DNA of 64,000 bases, from assembly GCF_040054535.1 (NCBI RefSeq), contig NC_090791.1, forward strand, positions 17,872,327-17,936,326. The letters are read 5' to 3'. A program made the position numbers and the translations under genes. The first letter of the stretch is position 1. Every line of letters starts with the position of its first letter. Below the pieces are notes generated by a model, which was given only the letters and a program-made list of their open reading frames with translations, made no database searches and had not been told where the DNA came from. The stretch comes from Antennarius striatus. Taxonomy: Eukaryota; Chordata; Actinopteri; Lophiiformes; Antennariidae. Shown in pieces: positions 44,100 through 54,440 of the stretch.

Positions 44100-44111
44100 A
44101 TGTGTTAGATG

Positions 44112-44793
44112 TATAAAATTTGCTGACAGAAAAGAACTAAAAACATATAACAACATTTTCATTTTAAAATGAAATAAAGTCTGGATTCAAGAGACATGCT
44201 GTGTGTGTGGAGTGCTTTTTTTTTTAAAAAAAAATCTTATGGCATTTCATACAACCACCTCACCAAGCAGATTCCATCTGATATTTGATTTCTGAACCCA
44301 ATGTGTTAATCACCCAAACACTGTTATTGGGCTTGAAAATGCAATGGGGTATAAGTATAATTTTAGATTAAATAAAAAGAAATACTCATGTAAACTTTGC
44401 AGCTACTGAATTCACAGATCATCACCAGTCCATGTTGCTCGATCAGTGATTTTGGAGACCAGAAGTATTATCTTTCTACAAATAGCATTTCTTTACTTTC
44501 TTTCTTGCAACAGACAAAATCCTCAATATGGAATAATCGTTGCAGTGAAGACGACTTAGTGTTCTTGATTAGACACCGACCGCACTGGCGTTCAGAAGGT
44601 CAGCGGACATCGAACAACAATTCTAGTCTCATTCCTCCCTCATTTGCTGCAGACCAGGACAGACAGGAAGTGAACGTACCATCAACAAATAAATCTTTGT
44701 CACAGATGTTGACAACAAAGAAATTAAATATCCTGTGTAAAATAGTTTGTAGGACTAAAATCTGCTTAATACCGATCGACATATAATAACAGT
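44112..44793. other. Non-coding region downstream of p2ry11
   Basis: A/T-rich sequence between the LINE fragment and the p2ry11 stop codon. The part adjoining 44794 is the p2ry11 3' UTR; its end is not clear. A plus-strand frame of 129 codons across 44397-44786 has no family resemblance. Confidence 0.5.
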
Positions 44794-45741
44794 TTACAGA
44801 ACAGTTGTGGAGGTGCAGGCCTTCTTCGCCATGTCTCTCCTGTTGTCCTCTGAGCTCTTCCCACAACAAGCCACTCTGATGCTGTCAAACACGGCCATGT
44901 ACAGGATGGGGTGGATGCACATGTTCAGAGCTGCCAGCCCCTTGGACACCTGGTACATGTTGTAGACCCAACAGACAGACTCGTTCCCGTGGGTCTTCAA
45001 ATACAAGTGGTATATCTGAAACACGTGGTATGGAATAAAGGAAATTGCATAAAGCACAACCACTGATGCAACTAACAGGGCTACTTTGCGTTTCTCCAGT
45101 GTGGTTATATTAGTATTTTTCCACACTACCCAAATCACCACACAATAAGAAGTGAAAGTAACCAAGAAAGGAACAAGACACCCAAACACAGACAGAAAGA
45201 TTTTGTACTTGAGGTACGGCCCTTCATCAGTCTTGTCACAGAAGGACACACACAGAGTCTTGTTATAATACACACAAACAGATGCAAATTTCAACACAGG
45301 GCAGGAAATGACTGTGACTACAAACCAGATGATGCCACTGCAGACTTTGGCGTGGGCAGGCTCTACATGGGATCGGGTAAAGAAGGGACATGCGAGTGCC
45401 ACGCATCGGTTCACGCTTATGGCCATGATGAAGAAGATGCTCACATAAAGGTTACAGGTAAAAAGGAACTTCTCCATTTTGCAAACAAAGTCACCAAACA
45501 TCCAGTGTTTTCCCTGCGAGTAGTAGACGATGAGTAAAGGCAGGGTCAGGACGTACAGCAGGTCACTGATGGCCAGGTTACACGACAGGATGACGCCGGT
45601 GTGCCAGTTCCTCTTCTCTCTGACCACCAGCAGCCACAGGGCGAACACATTTCCTGCCAGGGCCACGATGAACTCAACTCCGTACACCGAGGGAAGCAGC
45701 GTCATTTGGAAACTCTCACAGTCAGAAAAATTGTGCATCAT
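44794..45741 (-). CDS. p2ry11: P2Y purinoceptor 11-like G-protein-coupled receptor
   Basis: A seven-transmembrane receptor of the P2Y family. Human P2Y11 responds to ATP and couples to Gq and Gs. The main coding exon encodes 315 residues. Features seen: FLFTCNLYVSIFF in helix 3, NRC in the DRY position (human has NRY), PFFTRSHVEPAHA in loop 2 closely matching human PFFARSHLRPKHA, VALLVASVVVLYAISFIPYH in helix 6, and CIHPILYMA in place of NPxxY, again as in P2Y11. The C-terminus TTVL would suit a class I PDZ domain. A splice acceptor (TTTACAG|GTTTAGG) sits 7 bases before the ATG, so an upstream exon exists. Human P2RY11 also has an intron at its extreme 5' coding end, so a few codons may lie in an exon I could not place. 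Neighbours eif3g and ppan support the name. Confidence 0.88.
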   Translation of the reverse strand: MMHNFSDCESFQMTLLPSVYGVEFIVALAGNVFALWLLVVREKRNWHTGVILSCNLAISDLLYVLTLPLLIVYYSQGKHWMFGDFVCKMEKFLFTCNLYVSIFFIMAISVNRCVALACPFFTRSHVEPAHAKVCSGIIWFVVTVISCPVLKFASVCVYYNKTLCVSFCDKTDEGPYLKYKIFLSVFGCLVPFLVTFTSYCVVIWVVWKNTNITTLEKRKVALLVASVVVLYAISFIPYHVFQIYHLYLKTHGNESVCWVYNMYQVSKGLAALNMCIHPILYMAVFDSIRVACCGKSSEDNRRDMAKKACTSTTVL

Positions 45742-46896
45742 CCTAAACCTGTAAATGTTTATTCATTAAAAATCCATTCTCTGAATTAAAGCCGCATTTA
45801 ATCAAACACACATGTAATGCATTATTAATTCTTACGACATTTTTTTTCACAATAAAAAAGTAAAATGTTAAGATTTAAATCCTCTTACCAAAATGTTGAT
45901 TTGCAGAGAAGTGATCGGAGATTTCATGTGTGGTATCTGTCAAGGAGGCGATACCAGTTATCTGTCTGTGGTTACTTAGTCTGTTCTGTCATTACTCTGG
46001 CAGCAGCAGATCCAAAGGAGACGCTGAGGATTTGCAGAACCTTGAAAGACACTTCTGATCTATATTTGGGACATTTCACAATTTGAAGAAGTGAAAATTT
46101 GAAGACAGCCTACAGAGTTTTGTCTGTGAACAGTCAAAGCTGCTCATGTTAGGTCTGCAGGCCCCATCGGCACGATGGTGCTACTGCAGCTTATTCCTAA
46201 AAACTGTGTGTTTTTCAGAGTGTGGAAAGCGCCAGTGCAAGCCTTACATAATTACATTTTTGGACCACTTCAAGGAAGACTTCTCTCTTTTTTAACATTA
46301 CTTGTATATCCATCAGTGCACTGGTTAACCGATGTGATAGTTCTGAACGTTCTAGGTTTGTAAATGGGCTTATGTAAGTCTTTTCTAGTCTGGGTGATCA
46401 CTCAAAGCCCTTAACATGTCAGCATCCACCCATTCATCCACCTGGGCCCTGGTAAGGTGAGGGGTGAGGAGGAAAACAAGAATGCATCTTGTGATCCTCT
46501 TACTCCTCATCTTTTCTCGTCCTTTCAACACAACGGTGAAGATGATGCAATGGAAAGCACCGAATCTGTCATCACTGTTTGTTCTCCTGACCTGATGGTC
46601 TGTCATGTTCGTGTTATTACCTATAGAAAAGGAACTGGCTGAGACTTGTTAAGCATCACAGTGAGAGTTCCTGTCTGTCATCAGTGCTGAAGTATCTGAA
46701 CATGACTGAAAAAAATGTTTTAGATACATATAACATAATAATATATATAATTTTGTTAACCGTGTCCGCTAACACGGACGTGAGTCATCTGATAACAGAA
46801 CAGACATCCTGGAGCCCATTGGGGTAGAACACAGAGATCATGTCAAGGTTTCATGACAAAGATATTCAGCTGCAAAGTTAAAAGGCATGTAAACCA

Positions 46897-47223
46897 CATG
46901 TGTCAAACTCATGGCCTGGGGGCCAAATGTGGCCCGCAACATCATTTTATGTGGCCCGCTATAGAGCGTAAAAGATCAGACAGTTTCATTACCTGACAAA
47001 TAAAAAGGATGTGTTATAACAGAACAACAAACAAACATGGTTGTTCTGTCTAACTATAATGTTTGTAACTTGCATAAGTGATAAATTCAGAGTTATTTAA
47101 CATTTAGAAGTATTTATATTTATTTTGCATTACATCGAGTTACACTTATAAGTTACATCTGGCCCTTTGAGGGCATCCGTGATACTGATGTGGCCCTCGG
47201 TGAAAATCAGTTTGACACCCCTG
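46897..47223. mobile_element. hAT-type non-autonomous transposon
   Basis: The left end CATGTGTCAAACTCATGGCC and the right end GTTTGACACCCCTG are the ends of a widespread vertebrate hAT repeat (CAGGGGTGTCAAACTC type). GTAAAC occurs on both sides just outside or at the ends, so the exact target duplication is ambiguous. Internal GTGGCCCGC and GTGGCCCTCGG stretches also pair. Confidence 0.75.
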
Positions 47224-48031
47224 TGGTAAACAGTTCAGAAAAAAAAAAGTGGTGACACAAATGACTAAATATGTTACCCAGAGTTTAACAGCAGACCTGC
47301 AGACGTGTTGACCTCCGGTAGAAACAGGATGATGTGGATGTGGTTAAATGTCCTGCTGGAGCAGACCCCCCTAAACCAAAGCGTTCCACGGACTGCTGCT
47401 GCTGGTCGAGCCGTGGAAGGTCGACCCCCACGCCCGGCAGATGCTTCTCTAAACACATCTACCTGCCTGTACTCGTAATCTCACCATCAGTCGCAGCCCA
47501 AACACGTCTCGAATTCAAATCTTCCTGCCCCGCCCGTCTGACGCGTCGTCCGCCTGTTCGAACGCAGCCGTCGTGTCCACTGGATGACATTACACAGGAA
47601 CAGAGACGAGTGTCCCAACATGATGTGACAATGACCAGGAGTAAAGAATGACATTAGAATAAAGAGCAAGTGTGCGCAAAGTCAGTTCTACTCAAAATTC
47701 TGACTTGTATCTCACAATATAGTCCTTGTTTTCTTCCAGTGGTCCTAATCCTCAGATCTAATTCACGCACATAAACAAAAAAATGTATGTTTATCTTATG
47801 TATACATGCATTAACATATCGTAATTTACATCTTATTGCTTTTATTGAACCTTGCAAGAATCAAAAATCATTAATCAATTTCCCATAATGTGTGGCTACG
47901 AGAGAGCAAGAAATGATCAACAAATAAAATTATATTCAGTGTTATTCAGAAAAAATATACAGTACAGGAAACCTCAAAGCGCTGCTTTCCGGGGTCATCG
48001 ACTGTTGTGTTGCTGCAGTACAGATATCCTG

Positions 48032-48044
48032 CCACTAGAGGGCA
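48032..48044 (+). promoter_or_regulatory. CTCF-like motif
   Basis: CCACTAGAGGGCA fits the CTCF core CCASYAGRKGGCR at every position. It lies between p2ry11 and ppan. Occupancy cannot be judged from sequence. Confidence 0.4.
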
Positions 48045-49389
48045 CCAACGTGGTCAATTAATGAAGCTTGTTGATGAAGCACATTTATCCAGAAGGGATC
48101 ATGAAGCCTCATTTTGACAAAGAGTGATTGTTGGTTCTTCTTCCTCTACAAGTTATCACTTTAGTTCTTCCGTTTCCTGTTCTTCTACTGTTTTTGTATT
48201 TGTGGGAATGGACTGAGTGGAAAATTAATATTAATGTAAAAAAACAGTTCATTACATTTAAATTTATGTTCTTTCGTATCACCCATCAGTATAATTTTTG
48301 CCTTTTTCTCTGGTTTTGTTCCCATTACACCCAAACAGCTTCTTCTATAGTCCATTAGACTGTCAGCATAAAGAACTGTTTTAAATTAGAATTTAAAACA
48401 TGTCCCATCCAATTCTTTTGTGGCTATTTATCACCAACTACATTCATTATATGTTACATGTGTACTGTACTTCTAAAATAATTCTCCCAAACAAGACTGT
48501 AATGATTAATTTAAATCTATCGTTCTACTAATTGTTATATTTACCCATGTATCTGTGATTTATACACACTAGTTTCTTTTCTTCCAGGGCTTACTTTATA
48601 ACTTCTCCAAAACTGTTTGTAATTTCCCTTCGTCCAACCTCGAGGATTGGTTATAAACATTATATGTTCCATGTTTTTATCCCCATTTTGAAGTGTTTAT
48701 CAGCTGTCTGAATTTGAATATTTCCACCAATATAGTTTATAAATGACATGCATTTTTGTGAGTATTGTAAATATAAATTACAGTACAGATAAACTGACCC
48801 GAGGCAAAGTCTTGGCAGCTTCTCTGTAATGCATTTTTATCATATTTCTGGTTTTAATTTCACACGACTAATTTAGTAGCTCAAGACTGCTAATACCCGT
48901 GATATATTAACCAGCTTTGTCCCTTTACTTTTAAGTTTGAATGAGGACAAGAGGTTTTCGTGTTGATGCATATTTTTTTAATTCTCTCATCTGAGCTGTG
49001 ATCTTGTTCCAGATTTTAAAAATTCCTACCTTGCTAGACAGGAACATTTGCTTTTACAAAATTATCACCGACACTTGGTAGCTTTTTTTTGTATGTAATC
49101 CTCACATACAAAGTCGTTGAAGGGAGAACAGCTCTGCACTGCTGGGAAAAAGTCATATAAATTTGGAGGACAATGTTTTTAATATACACAAGTTCATTTT
49201 CAATATTAAAATCACAGTGTAAGAATAGAAATTTGTCCTTTCGCTGATATTCAGGAAAACAGTTTTGCCAACCCCATCACTCTTGATGGAGCCTTCCTGG
49301 GTTCTTCAAGTGGAGGATGGGAGCTTCCTGCCTTCTGCTGGTCCAACAGAACACAGTCACTGTCCACGTCCAGGGAGGACAGCTCATCT

Positions 49390-52300
49390 TCAGCCTTTCC
49401 CCTTCCTCTTTTTGAATCCTTGCTTAGCTCCTGCACCTTTCTTCTTCAAGCCCAGCTTGGTTTTCTGACCTTTAGGCTTGAACGATTTCTCTTTATCTCT
49501 CTTCCCACCAAATTTCCTCTTCCCACCAAACTTCTCGCCATCACCTGATTTCTTTGCTCCAAATGTCTTTTTCTTTCCAAATGGTTTCTTGTCTTCCTTA
49601 AATTTCTTCTGTCCTCTCCCTGCTTTGTGCTGCCGTCTGTCTGGGCCTCTTCTCTTCGGCAATTGGGTGTTTCTGTCTGCTTTTGGAGGTTTTCCAGGCG
49701 ACACCTTTCTCTTCTTGACAAGTCCATGAGTCTTTTCCGTACTCTTTCGCTTCTTGGTAACGAACATGTCTTCACAAAAACAAAAGCACTGGATCAGTAA
49801 CCAAACTCAGAAGAAGGATGAAGCTCAGGATATACAGCACACAAGTTAGACTCACCTTCATCTGGCTCCTGCCCTACAGCCTGTCTGTAGTACTCAGCAT
49901 CATCATCAGATTCAGCGGCGGCTGCCTGTTCGTGCTGCGACCCAGGATCCTCCACCTCGCTGTCCTCTTCAGCCCCAGCGAGCTTCTTCATGCCTTCAAT
50001 GCTTCTTTTCCTTTAATGTGGGGGTAAAAATCTTTTACATACCATCTAAATAAAACATGGTAAAAACATGTAATTAAACACGGGACCAGCTTACTTGTTC
50101 TCGTCTCGTTTCACTTTCTTCTCAGCAACATTCTGCTCCTGCTTTTTCCGGCGACTTACTTTCTCTTTTAGCTGGGCCTCCTTCCTGTCAAGGATTTCCT
50201 GGATTTCCTCCTCTGTCTTAGAGACTAGCAAACATAAAAACATTAGCTGCCCATAAAAGACAATCTGTATAACAAACTATGCAGCTTTTAGATGCATCAG
50301 TAAGCGTTTACTTTTAAGAGTAATCATTTGATTCAGATCTGTTTCTTCATCATGTACACCAGAAGCAGGACAGAACAAACGACAGAGGGACACTCACTGA
50401 CGGCGTGATAGAGGATGTTTCCCTCTCCCATGCCTTCTTGTATCTTCATCAGTTGCAGAGTTAATCGAGGACCAATCTGAGGTAAATACAATGGAAAAAA
50501 TACAGATGCCATTCGTGCATCGTCATGAAAAAATCAAAAAATCCCTTTGTGAGGACACTCACCTCGGTCAGACGGACGGCGCTCTGCTGGGACGCCATGT
50601 TGCCTCTGCCGGAGTAGGCCTGTGGCAGTTCGGTTATGTTGTGCTCCCCATCTTGTTCTGCTTCGCTTTCTGAAAGGTTTGCCCCCCTGGGGCGGCACAA
50701 AACACTTCATGAGCTACTACAGCTATGCTACTACAGCTACAATTGCACTTTTAACAAAAACCCTACTTCATCAGCAGCTCGCTGATATCCTCCAACTTGT
50801 TCATGTTCGGGAACTTCTCCTGCATCAGCTTCTTGACGCCACGGCTCATTCCCACAGGGACGACCTTTAGGCTGCTGCACGGCAGGGACACATCGACACG
50901 GGTCAGTGTGGAATCGTCATTAGTTTGTTATTAAAGATCAGCTACAGCGGCCTGCAGCTGCGATGCCCTCTGCTGAGTACCGTCACACATTAAACGTTGG
51001 ACGAGTAACTTTTACTTACTAATGGCGCAGTTCTATTTCGGCGGATGCTGGGTTGTAATTCAGCAGCACGCACCTCTTGATGTTGTTGAGGTTCACCTGT
51101 AAGACAACAGCGTCCTGATTCCTCTTCTAAAGCTCACAGAGTTTAACGTACACGCGACTAGATGGCTCAAAAGATTTCAAAATCAGAAAGCGTTTACTTT
51201 TTCAAAAATCTTCAGACAATCTCAGAAGACTATACTCTCATCACGCCAAAAAGGCTTTAAAATCTTGAGTCATGCAGAGATGATGCAACAGTTTCCCTGC
51301 AAACACATTACCTTGTGCACGTTAATAGAAGGAAACATGTTTTGAAACATGGTAGCCATGAGTTTGATGTGCATTCCATCAGATCCAAAGTTGTTGAGGA
51401 TGAGCAGTGGGTGATGGGTGAACTGTTGTTCGTGCATCCTGTGTTTCTTCAAAGATGACACCACATCTTTGACAAGGCAGTACTGAGAAAAGACAATGAC
51501 TCATAAAAATTGATATAATATGGGGAAAACTGTAAAAATGTTTTAGTTGGGGCACATCAGTGCGTTTACTTAAAAAAATCACTGACAGTCAAATTTAATG
51601 CCATCATCATCTGAGCCCATCTTAATATAAAACTCTTGCTTTATTTTATATTTACCTTTAGGACTCTGAAATGAAGCATGGGACCTTTAGGAAGGCGGGC
51701 AAGTCTCTGAAAAGAATTATTAGATGAATGTTACAGAGAACATAGATTAAAAACACCCAAAAAGTGATGCTGCTGGTGTGACATGAGCTCACCATGTTGA
51801 GACTGCTGGGAGTTTTACTGAAGATCATGAAGTGTGAAACTCCCAGTGGTCCTGCAATCGCCACAAAGTCTTTCAGCACATTTTTTTTCCTCATCTGGCC
51901 CACCCAAAAAAAGCAGAGTTTCATTCATTAGTGTGTGGAAAACAGCCCTTTTGGGCCACAACAATGACCTGCAGGGTGGAACACAGTCATGTGGGTCATT
52001 TTAACGTCTAAATCTATTAATGAAGTAAATCCGGTTGTCGTGTGGGGGCTCATCAGTGCGTTTACTTTGAACATACATCACTGAAAAGTCAAGTCACAGA
52101 GTGTCATCATTTGAGCCCGACCATCATCATTTCACCGAGAATTAGATTCACGTAACACAGCTGGCCAGAAATAAGAAATCAGTAACTCCCATTTTGGGCA
52201 AACAGATGAGTGATGCAATGTAATGCACCCAAAAGAGATCAGAAACCCCTTTCTGCTTACGGGAAGCAAGAACATACTGAGGACAACTGGTGCTGATTAT

Positions 52301-52679
52301 TACAGACGAACCTTCAAAGACTCTGCAGTGTAAGGCTCCATGACTTTCCGCATGTCCAGGACGAGCTGACCGACGTTCTTCCCAATCTGACCCCGATGAA
52401 ACACGAAGGAGTGCGGGACGCTGCCATACGCCTCCTCGGCCACATGGTTGGCGGTTGCCCTGGATTTCTTTTGGTTCTTTGTCTGAAAACAGGAAAATCC
52501 ATATATTAACTATCAGATCAGGACAGCTAAATGAACAATACACCAAACGCGTTATTGTACGTTAACGTCAGACACTGGAGATAAACGACAGGTTTCATGA
52601 GTAGCAGCGTTGTTTCAACAAACCGACTTTCCCGTAACGCTGCTAGCAAAGGCCGCTGTCTTACCTTCGACTTCCCCAT
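49390..52679 (-). CDS. ppan: Peter pan homologue, ribosome biogenesis Brix-domain protein
   Basis: A nucleolar protein of the SSF1/Peter pan family, needed for maturation of 27S/32S pre-rRNA into the large ribosomal subunit. Coding exons in transcript order: 52679-52665, 52482-52312, 51894-51793, 51706-51656, 51482-51312, 51096-51020, 50874-50767, 50686-50563, 50476-50398, 50224-50095, 50010-49856, 49769-49390. Phases agree and give 520 residues (human 473). A Brix domain covers about 25-300, with HSFVFHRGQIGKNV, LKDFVAIAGPLGVSHFMIF, HRMHEQQFTHHPLLILNNFG, GMHIKLMATMFQNMFPSINV and HNITELPQAYSGRGNM. An acidic stretch (EEDSEVEDPG, ESDDDAEYY) is followed by a long Lys/Gly/Phe-rich basic tail (GGKRKFGGKR), usual for nucleolar factors. 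Exon 1 has only five codons. Exon 7 begins at a tandem CAGCAG acceptor. Introns 2, 4, 5 and 9 carry snoRNA-like elements. Confidence 0.95.
50293..50358 (-). ncRNA. Box C/D snoRNA, SNORD105-like, ppan intron 9
   Basis: Minus strand: box C ATGATGA (50347-50353), an internal CTGA as box D', AATGATTA as box C', and box D CTGA (50297-50300). The guide directly upstream of box D (AAAGTAAACGCTT, then one A) is perfectly complementary to 18S rRNA AAGCGTTTACTTT. By the box D plus 5 rule the target is the C in AAGC, two nucleotides before the usual SNORD105 target U. The element ends 68 nt before the 3' splice site, the usual distance for intronic C/D snoRNAs. The terminal stem is weak. Confidence 0.75.
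51166..51269 (-). ncRNA. Box C/D snoRNA, SNORD105-like, ppan intron 5
   Basis: Minus strand: box C GTGATGA (51238-51244) and box D CTGA (51183-51186). A 13-nt antisense element AAAGTAAACGCTT lies one base upstream of box D and matches 18S AAGCGTTTACTTT. Box D plus 5 falls on the C of AAGC. The boxes are brought together by an outer stem, CTCAAGATTT (51269-51260) with AAATCTTTTGAG (51177-51166), and a small inner hairpin GCCTTTTTGGC. The element ends 69 nt before the 3' splice site. Edges depend on how much of the outer stem is kept. Confidence 0.7.
51550..51618 (-). ncRNA. Box C/D snoRNA, SNORD105-like, ppan intron 4
   Basis: Minus strand: terminal stem GGGCTCA with TGTGCCC (one mismatch), box C ATGATGA, box C' AGTGATT, guide AAGTAAACGC and box D CTGA (51557-51560). 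The 10-nt guide is complementary to 18S GCGTTTACTT, and box D plus 5 falls on the U of GCGU, the known SNORD105 target (U799 in human numbering, from memory). It ends 67 nt upstream of the 3' splice site. Confidence 0.85.
52046..52118 (-). ncRNA. snord105: Box C/D snoRNA, SNORD105, ppan intron 2
   Basis: Minus strand: a perfect 7-bp terminal stem GGGCTCA/TGAGCCC encloses box C ATGATGA (52104-52110), box C' GTGATGT, a 14-nt guide TTCAAAGTAAACGC and box D CTGA (52053-52056). The guide is perfectly complementary to 18S rRNA GCGTTTACTTTGAA. Box D plus 5 pairs with the U of GCGU, the site methylated by SNORD105. Mammalian SNORD105 genes also sit in PPAN introns. This is the best-formed of the four copies, although it ends 151 nt from the 3' splice site, farther than the others. 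Confidence 0.9.
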
Positions 52680-53640
52680 GATGAACGGATGCAAACGGCT
52701 TCAGTCAACGACTAAAGTTATTGTTTCTACTATGTCATATACTGTCAGACAAAATATCTACATAATTTCATCAAAAGCTAAAACGCAACAACGCAGTTAA
52801 ACTACAGGAGCTACGTGACTTTCCACATGGTTCATCCGTGCTGTGTCACAAAATAACGTGTCCGTGTTGCTCACTTGTCTTCCAATGGTTCCCAGAAAAA
52901 CTGGTCCGCCTTAACGAAAGACGAAAAGACTCCGTTCTCAATCAAGCGGATTATTATATTTTACCTACAAGTTATTAAAGTTTTACAGTTTGCCTGCTGT
53001 TCATATTTCACGTTTTGGGGTTGAATGACTGAAATCCAATGTCATGCTATCTATTTGCTGTCTATTCTCTCTGTCTTCCCCTACAATAAACTGATGATGA
53101 CTGATTGAACTGAATTCCATACTTTCTGACATCATACCACTCTCCCATTTTAATTTCTATAAATACACACATATTGCACCCCTGAGGTACGAAGGTAAAG
53201 AAATGGTAAAATTTTCCTGAAATTTGGCAAAGCCACAGCAAAGGCAAGATGACTACTGTACTGGTTTTCAGCCTAATTTTTTTTTTGCTGGGAACAGCTA
53301 GTAACATTTTATTCAATTACCTCATAGGTTTACCAAAGCTTTACCTTGTTCAGAATGTACATCTGTACTTGGTTTACTGAGAGACAGTAGAAAATCCAGT
53401 ATCACAGAGGTAGGGAGTTGTTAAGAGAAAGAGAAAACTCACAGCCCTCTGTCCAATGAGAGAATCTTGTCTCTCTACACTAGTCCAGAACTACACCAAT
53501 GTCTGTGATGCAAACATCAATTTTAGGGAGGAATCAGATGTCCTTTTTTAATAAGGTGTTCCTCTTCATCACAAATGAAATCAGCCGTTGGCTTTGCAAT
53601 GAAAGGATCTCCCATCCACCTATTCTGAGGACTGTTGTCT
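52680..53640. other. Upstream of ppan, no gene seen
   Basis: The first 250 bases contain the ppan promoter, with an inverted CCAAT (ATTGG) type element near 52880 and no TATA box. The rest is A/T-rich with no recognisable coding frame. Confidence 0.5.
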
Positions 53641-53645
53641 GAGAA

Positions 53646-53804
<159 letters not shown>

Positions 53805-53809
53805 CTTTA

Positions 53810-54005
53810 ATGATCCCAAGGGAAATGGAAAGAATTCTCTCATGAGGGAGATTTGCTGCTTGGAACATGGAGTAACTGTAGTGGCATTCAAGTCATTGTT
53901 TTCCACAAATTCACTCCAATAACCGGAGTCAGAAGCTCCCCTCTCCAGGCATTTGTGGTACATCTCTAGCTTTCTAGAGAAGGAACTGATTTTGTCTGCA
54001 AAATG
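53810..54005 (-). pseudogene. hAT-like transposase fragment
   Basis: Minus-strand frame with [34 protein letters not shown] and [11 protein letters not shown]. This pattern (a charged helix, a short FxxLxEFVE-like segment, then a QxxxLxxxFxxYFP-like segment) is found in hAT-family transposases of the GTF2IRD2/ZBED type. It is only about 65 residues, with no catalytic triad. The frame then runs into the TAGA repeat. Family assignment is from pattern memory. Confidence 0.4.
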
Positions 54006-54104
54006 AGGAATATGTGTAACGTGTATAAGAAATACTTTATTTATTTTTGTGAAATTCCTGCTACAGTATGCATATAGTTCACCCTGCTTTGAGAGGTTCA
54101 ACAG

Positions 54105-54117
54105 CGCCCTCTACTGG
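54105..54117 (-). promoter_or_regulatory. CTCF-like motif
   Basis: On the minus strand CCAGTAGAGGGCG, matching the CTCF core CCASYAGRKGGCR at every position. It points opposite to the motifs at 48032 and in the two LTRs. Confidence 0.4.
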
Positions 54118-54144
54118 AGTCTATATAGAACAGATCGGAAGCAG

Positions 54145-54440
54145 ATGTCTGGTGTCAGTTCTGCCCAGCACCCTGCTCCGGTAAGATGGTCGGAGGTTGT
54201 GCTCCGCAAAATATACAAATTACACAAAAGCTAACGTGAGATTTGTTACAAGATTAACAGAGAAGTAACAGCACTTGCCATGGTATCTCTGTGCATTTAC
54301 GTTTTGTATCGCTTTGTTGTTGCTCACGTTAGCATGCTATATTTTGTATTGAAGTCAATATTATTTCCCCCCATATAGACGCCATACCAGTGGAGGTGCT
54401 TACCACATTGTATGTGTCTGTTGTTGACCACTCATTGCAG
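54145..54440 (+). other. Two-exon-like unit with a 199-nt intron
   Basis: A short block ending CACCCTGCTCCG at 54180 is followed by a consensus donor (GTAAGA), 199 bases, and a pyrimidine-rich acceptor (TTTCCCCCCATATAG) at 54379. A second block (54380-54440) then ends at another donor (GCAG|GTAAAT). The same two blocks occur fused without the intervening 199 bases at 54812-54905. The function is unknown. One frame is open through both blocks (PVEVLTTLYVSVVDHSLQ in the second) but starts after a stop. Confidence 0.5.

Larger units (their letters stand above)
45749..49250. other. Region between p2ry11 and ppan
   Basis: Holds a hAT-type element (46897-47223), a CTCF-like motif (48032-48044) and a modest CpG-rich patch around 47370-47580 that could carry the p2ry11 first exon. 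No coding frame here resembles a known protein. Confidence 0.5.

Noticed and set aside
44397-44786. 129-codon plus-strand frame antisense to the p2ry11 3' end
   Set aside because: No family resemblance; A/T-rich chance frame.
47334-47651. 105-codon plus-strand frame in a CpG-rich patch
   Set aside because: No recognisable family and a frame typical of GC-rich chance ORFs. The patch could instead hold a p2ry11 first exon.
49251-49436. Minus-strand frame overlapping the ppan stop
   Set aside because: It is in a different frame from ppan and its phase does not fit any upstream exon. The last ppan exon reads cleanly to its own stop at 49390-49392.
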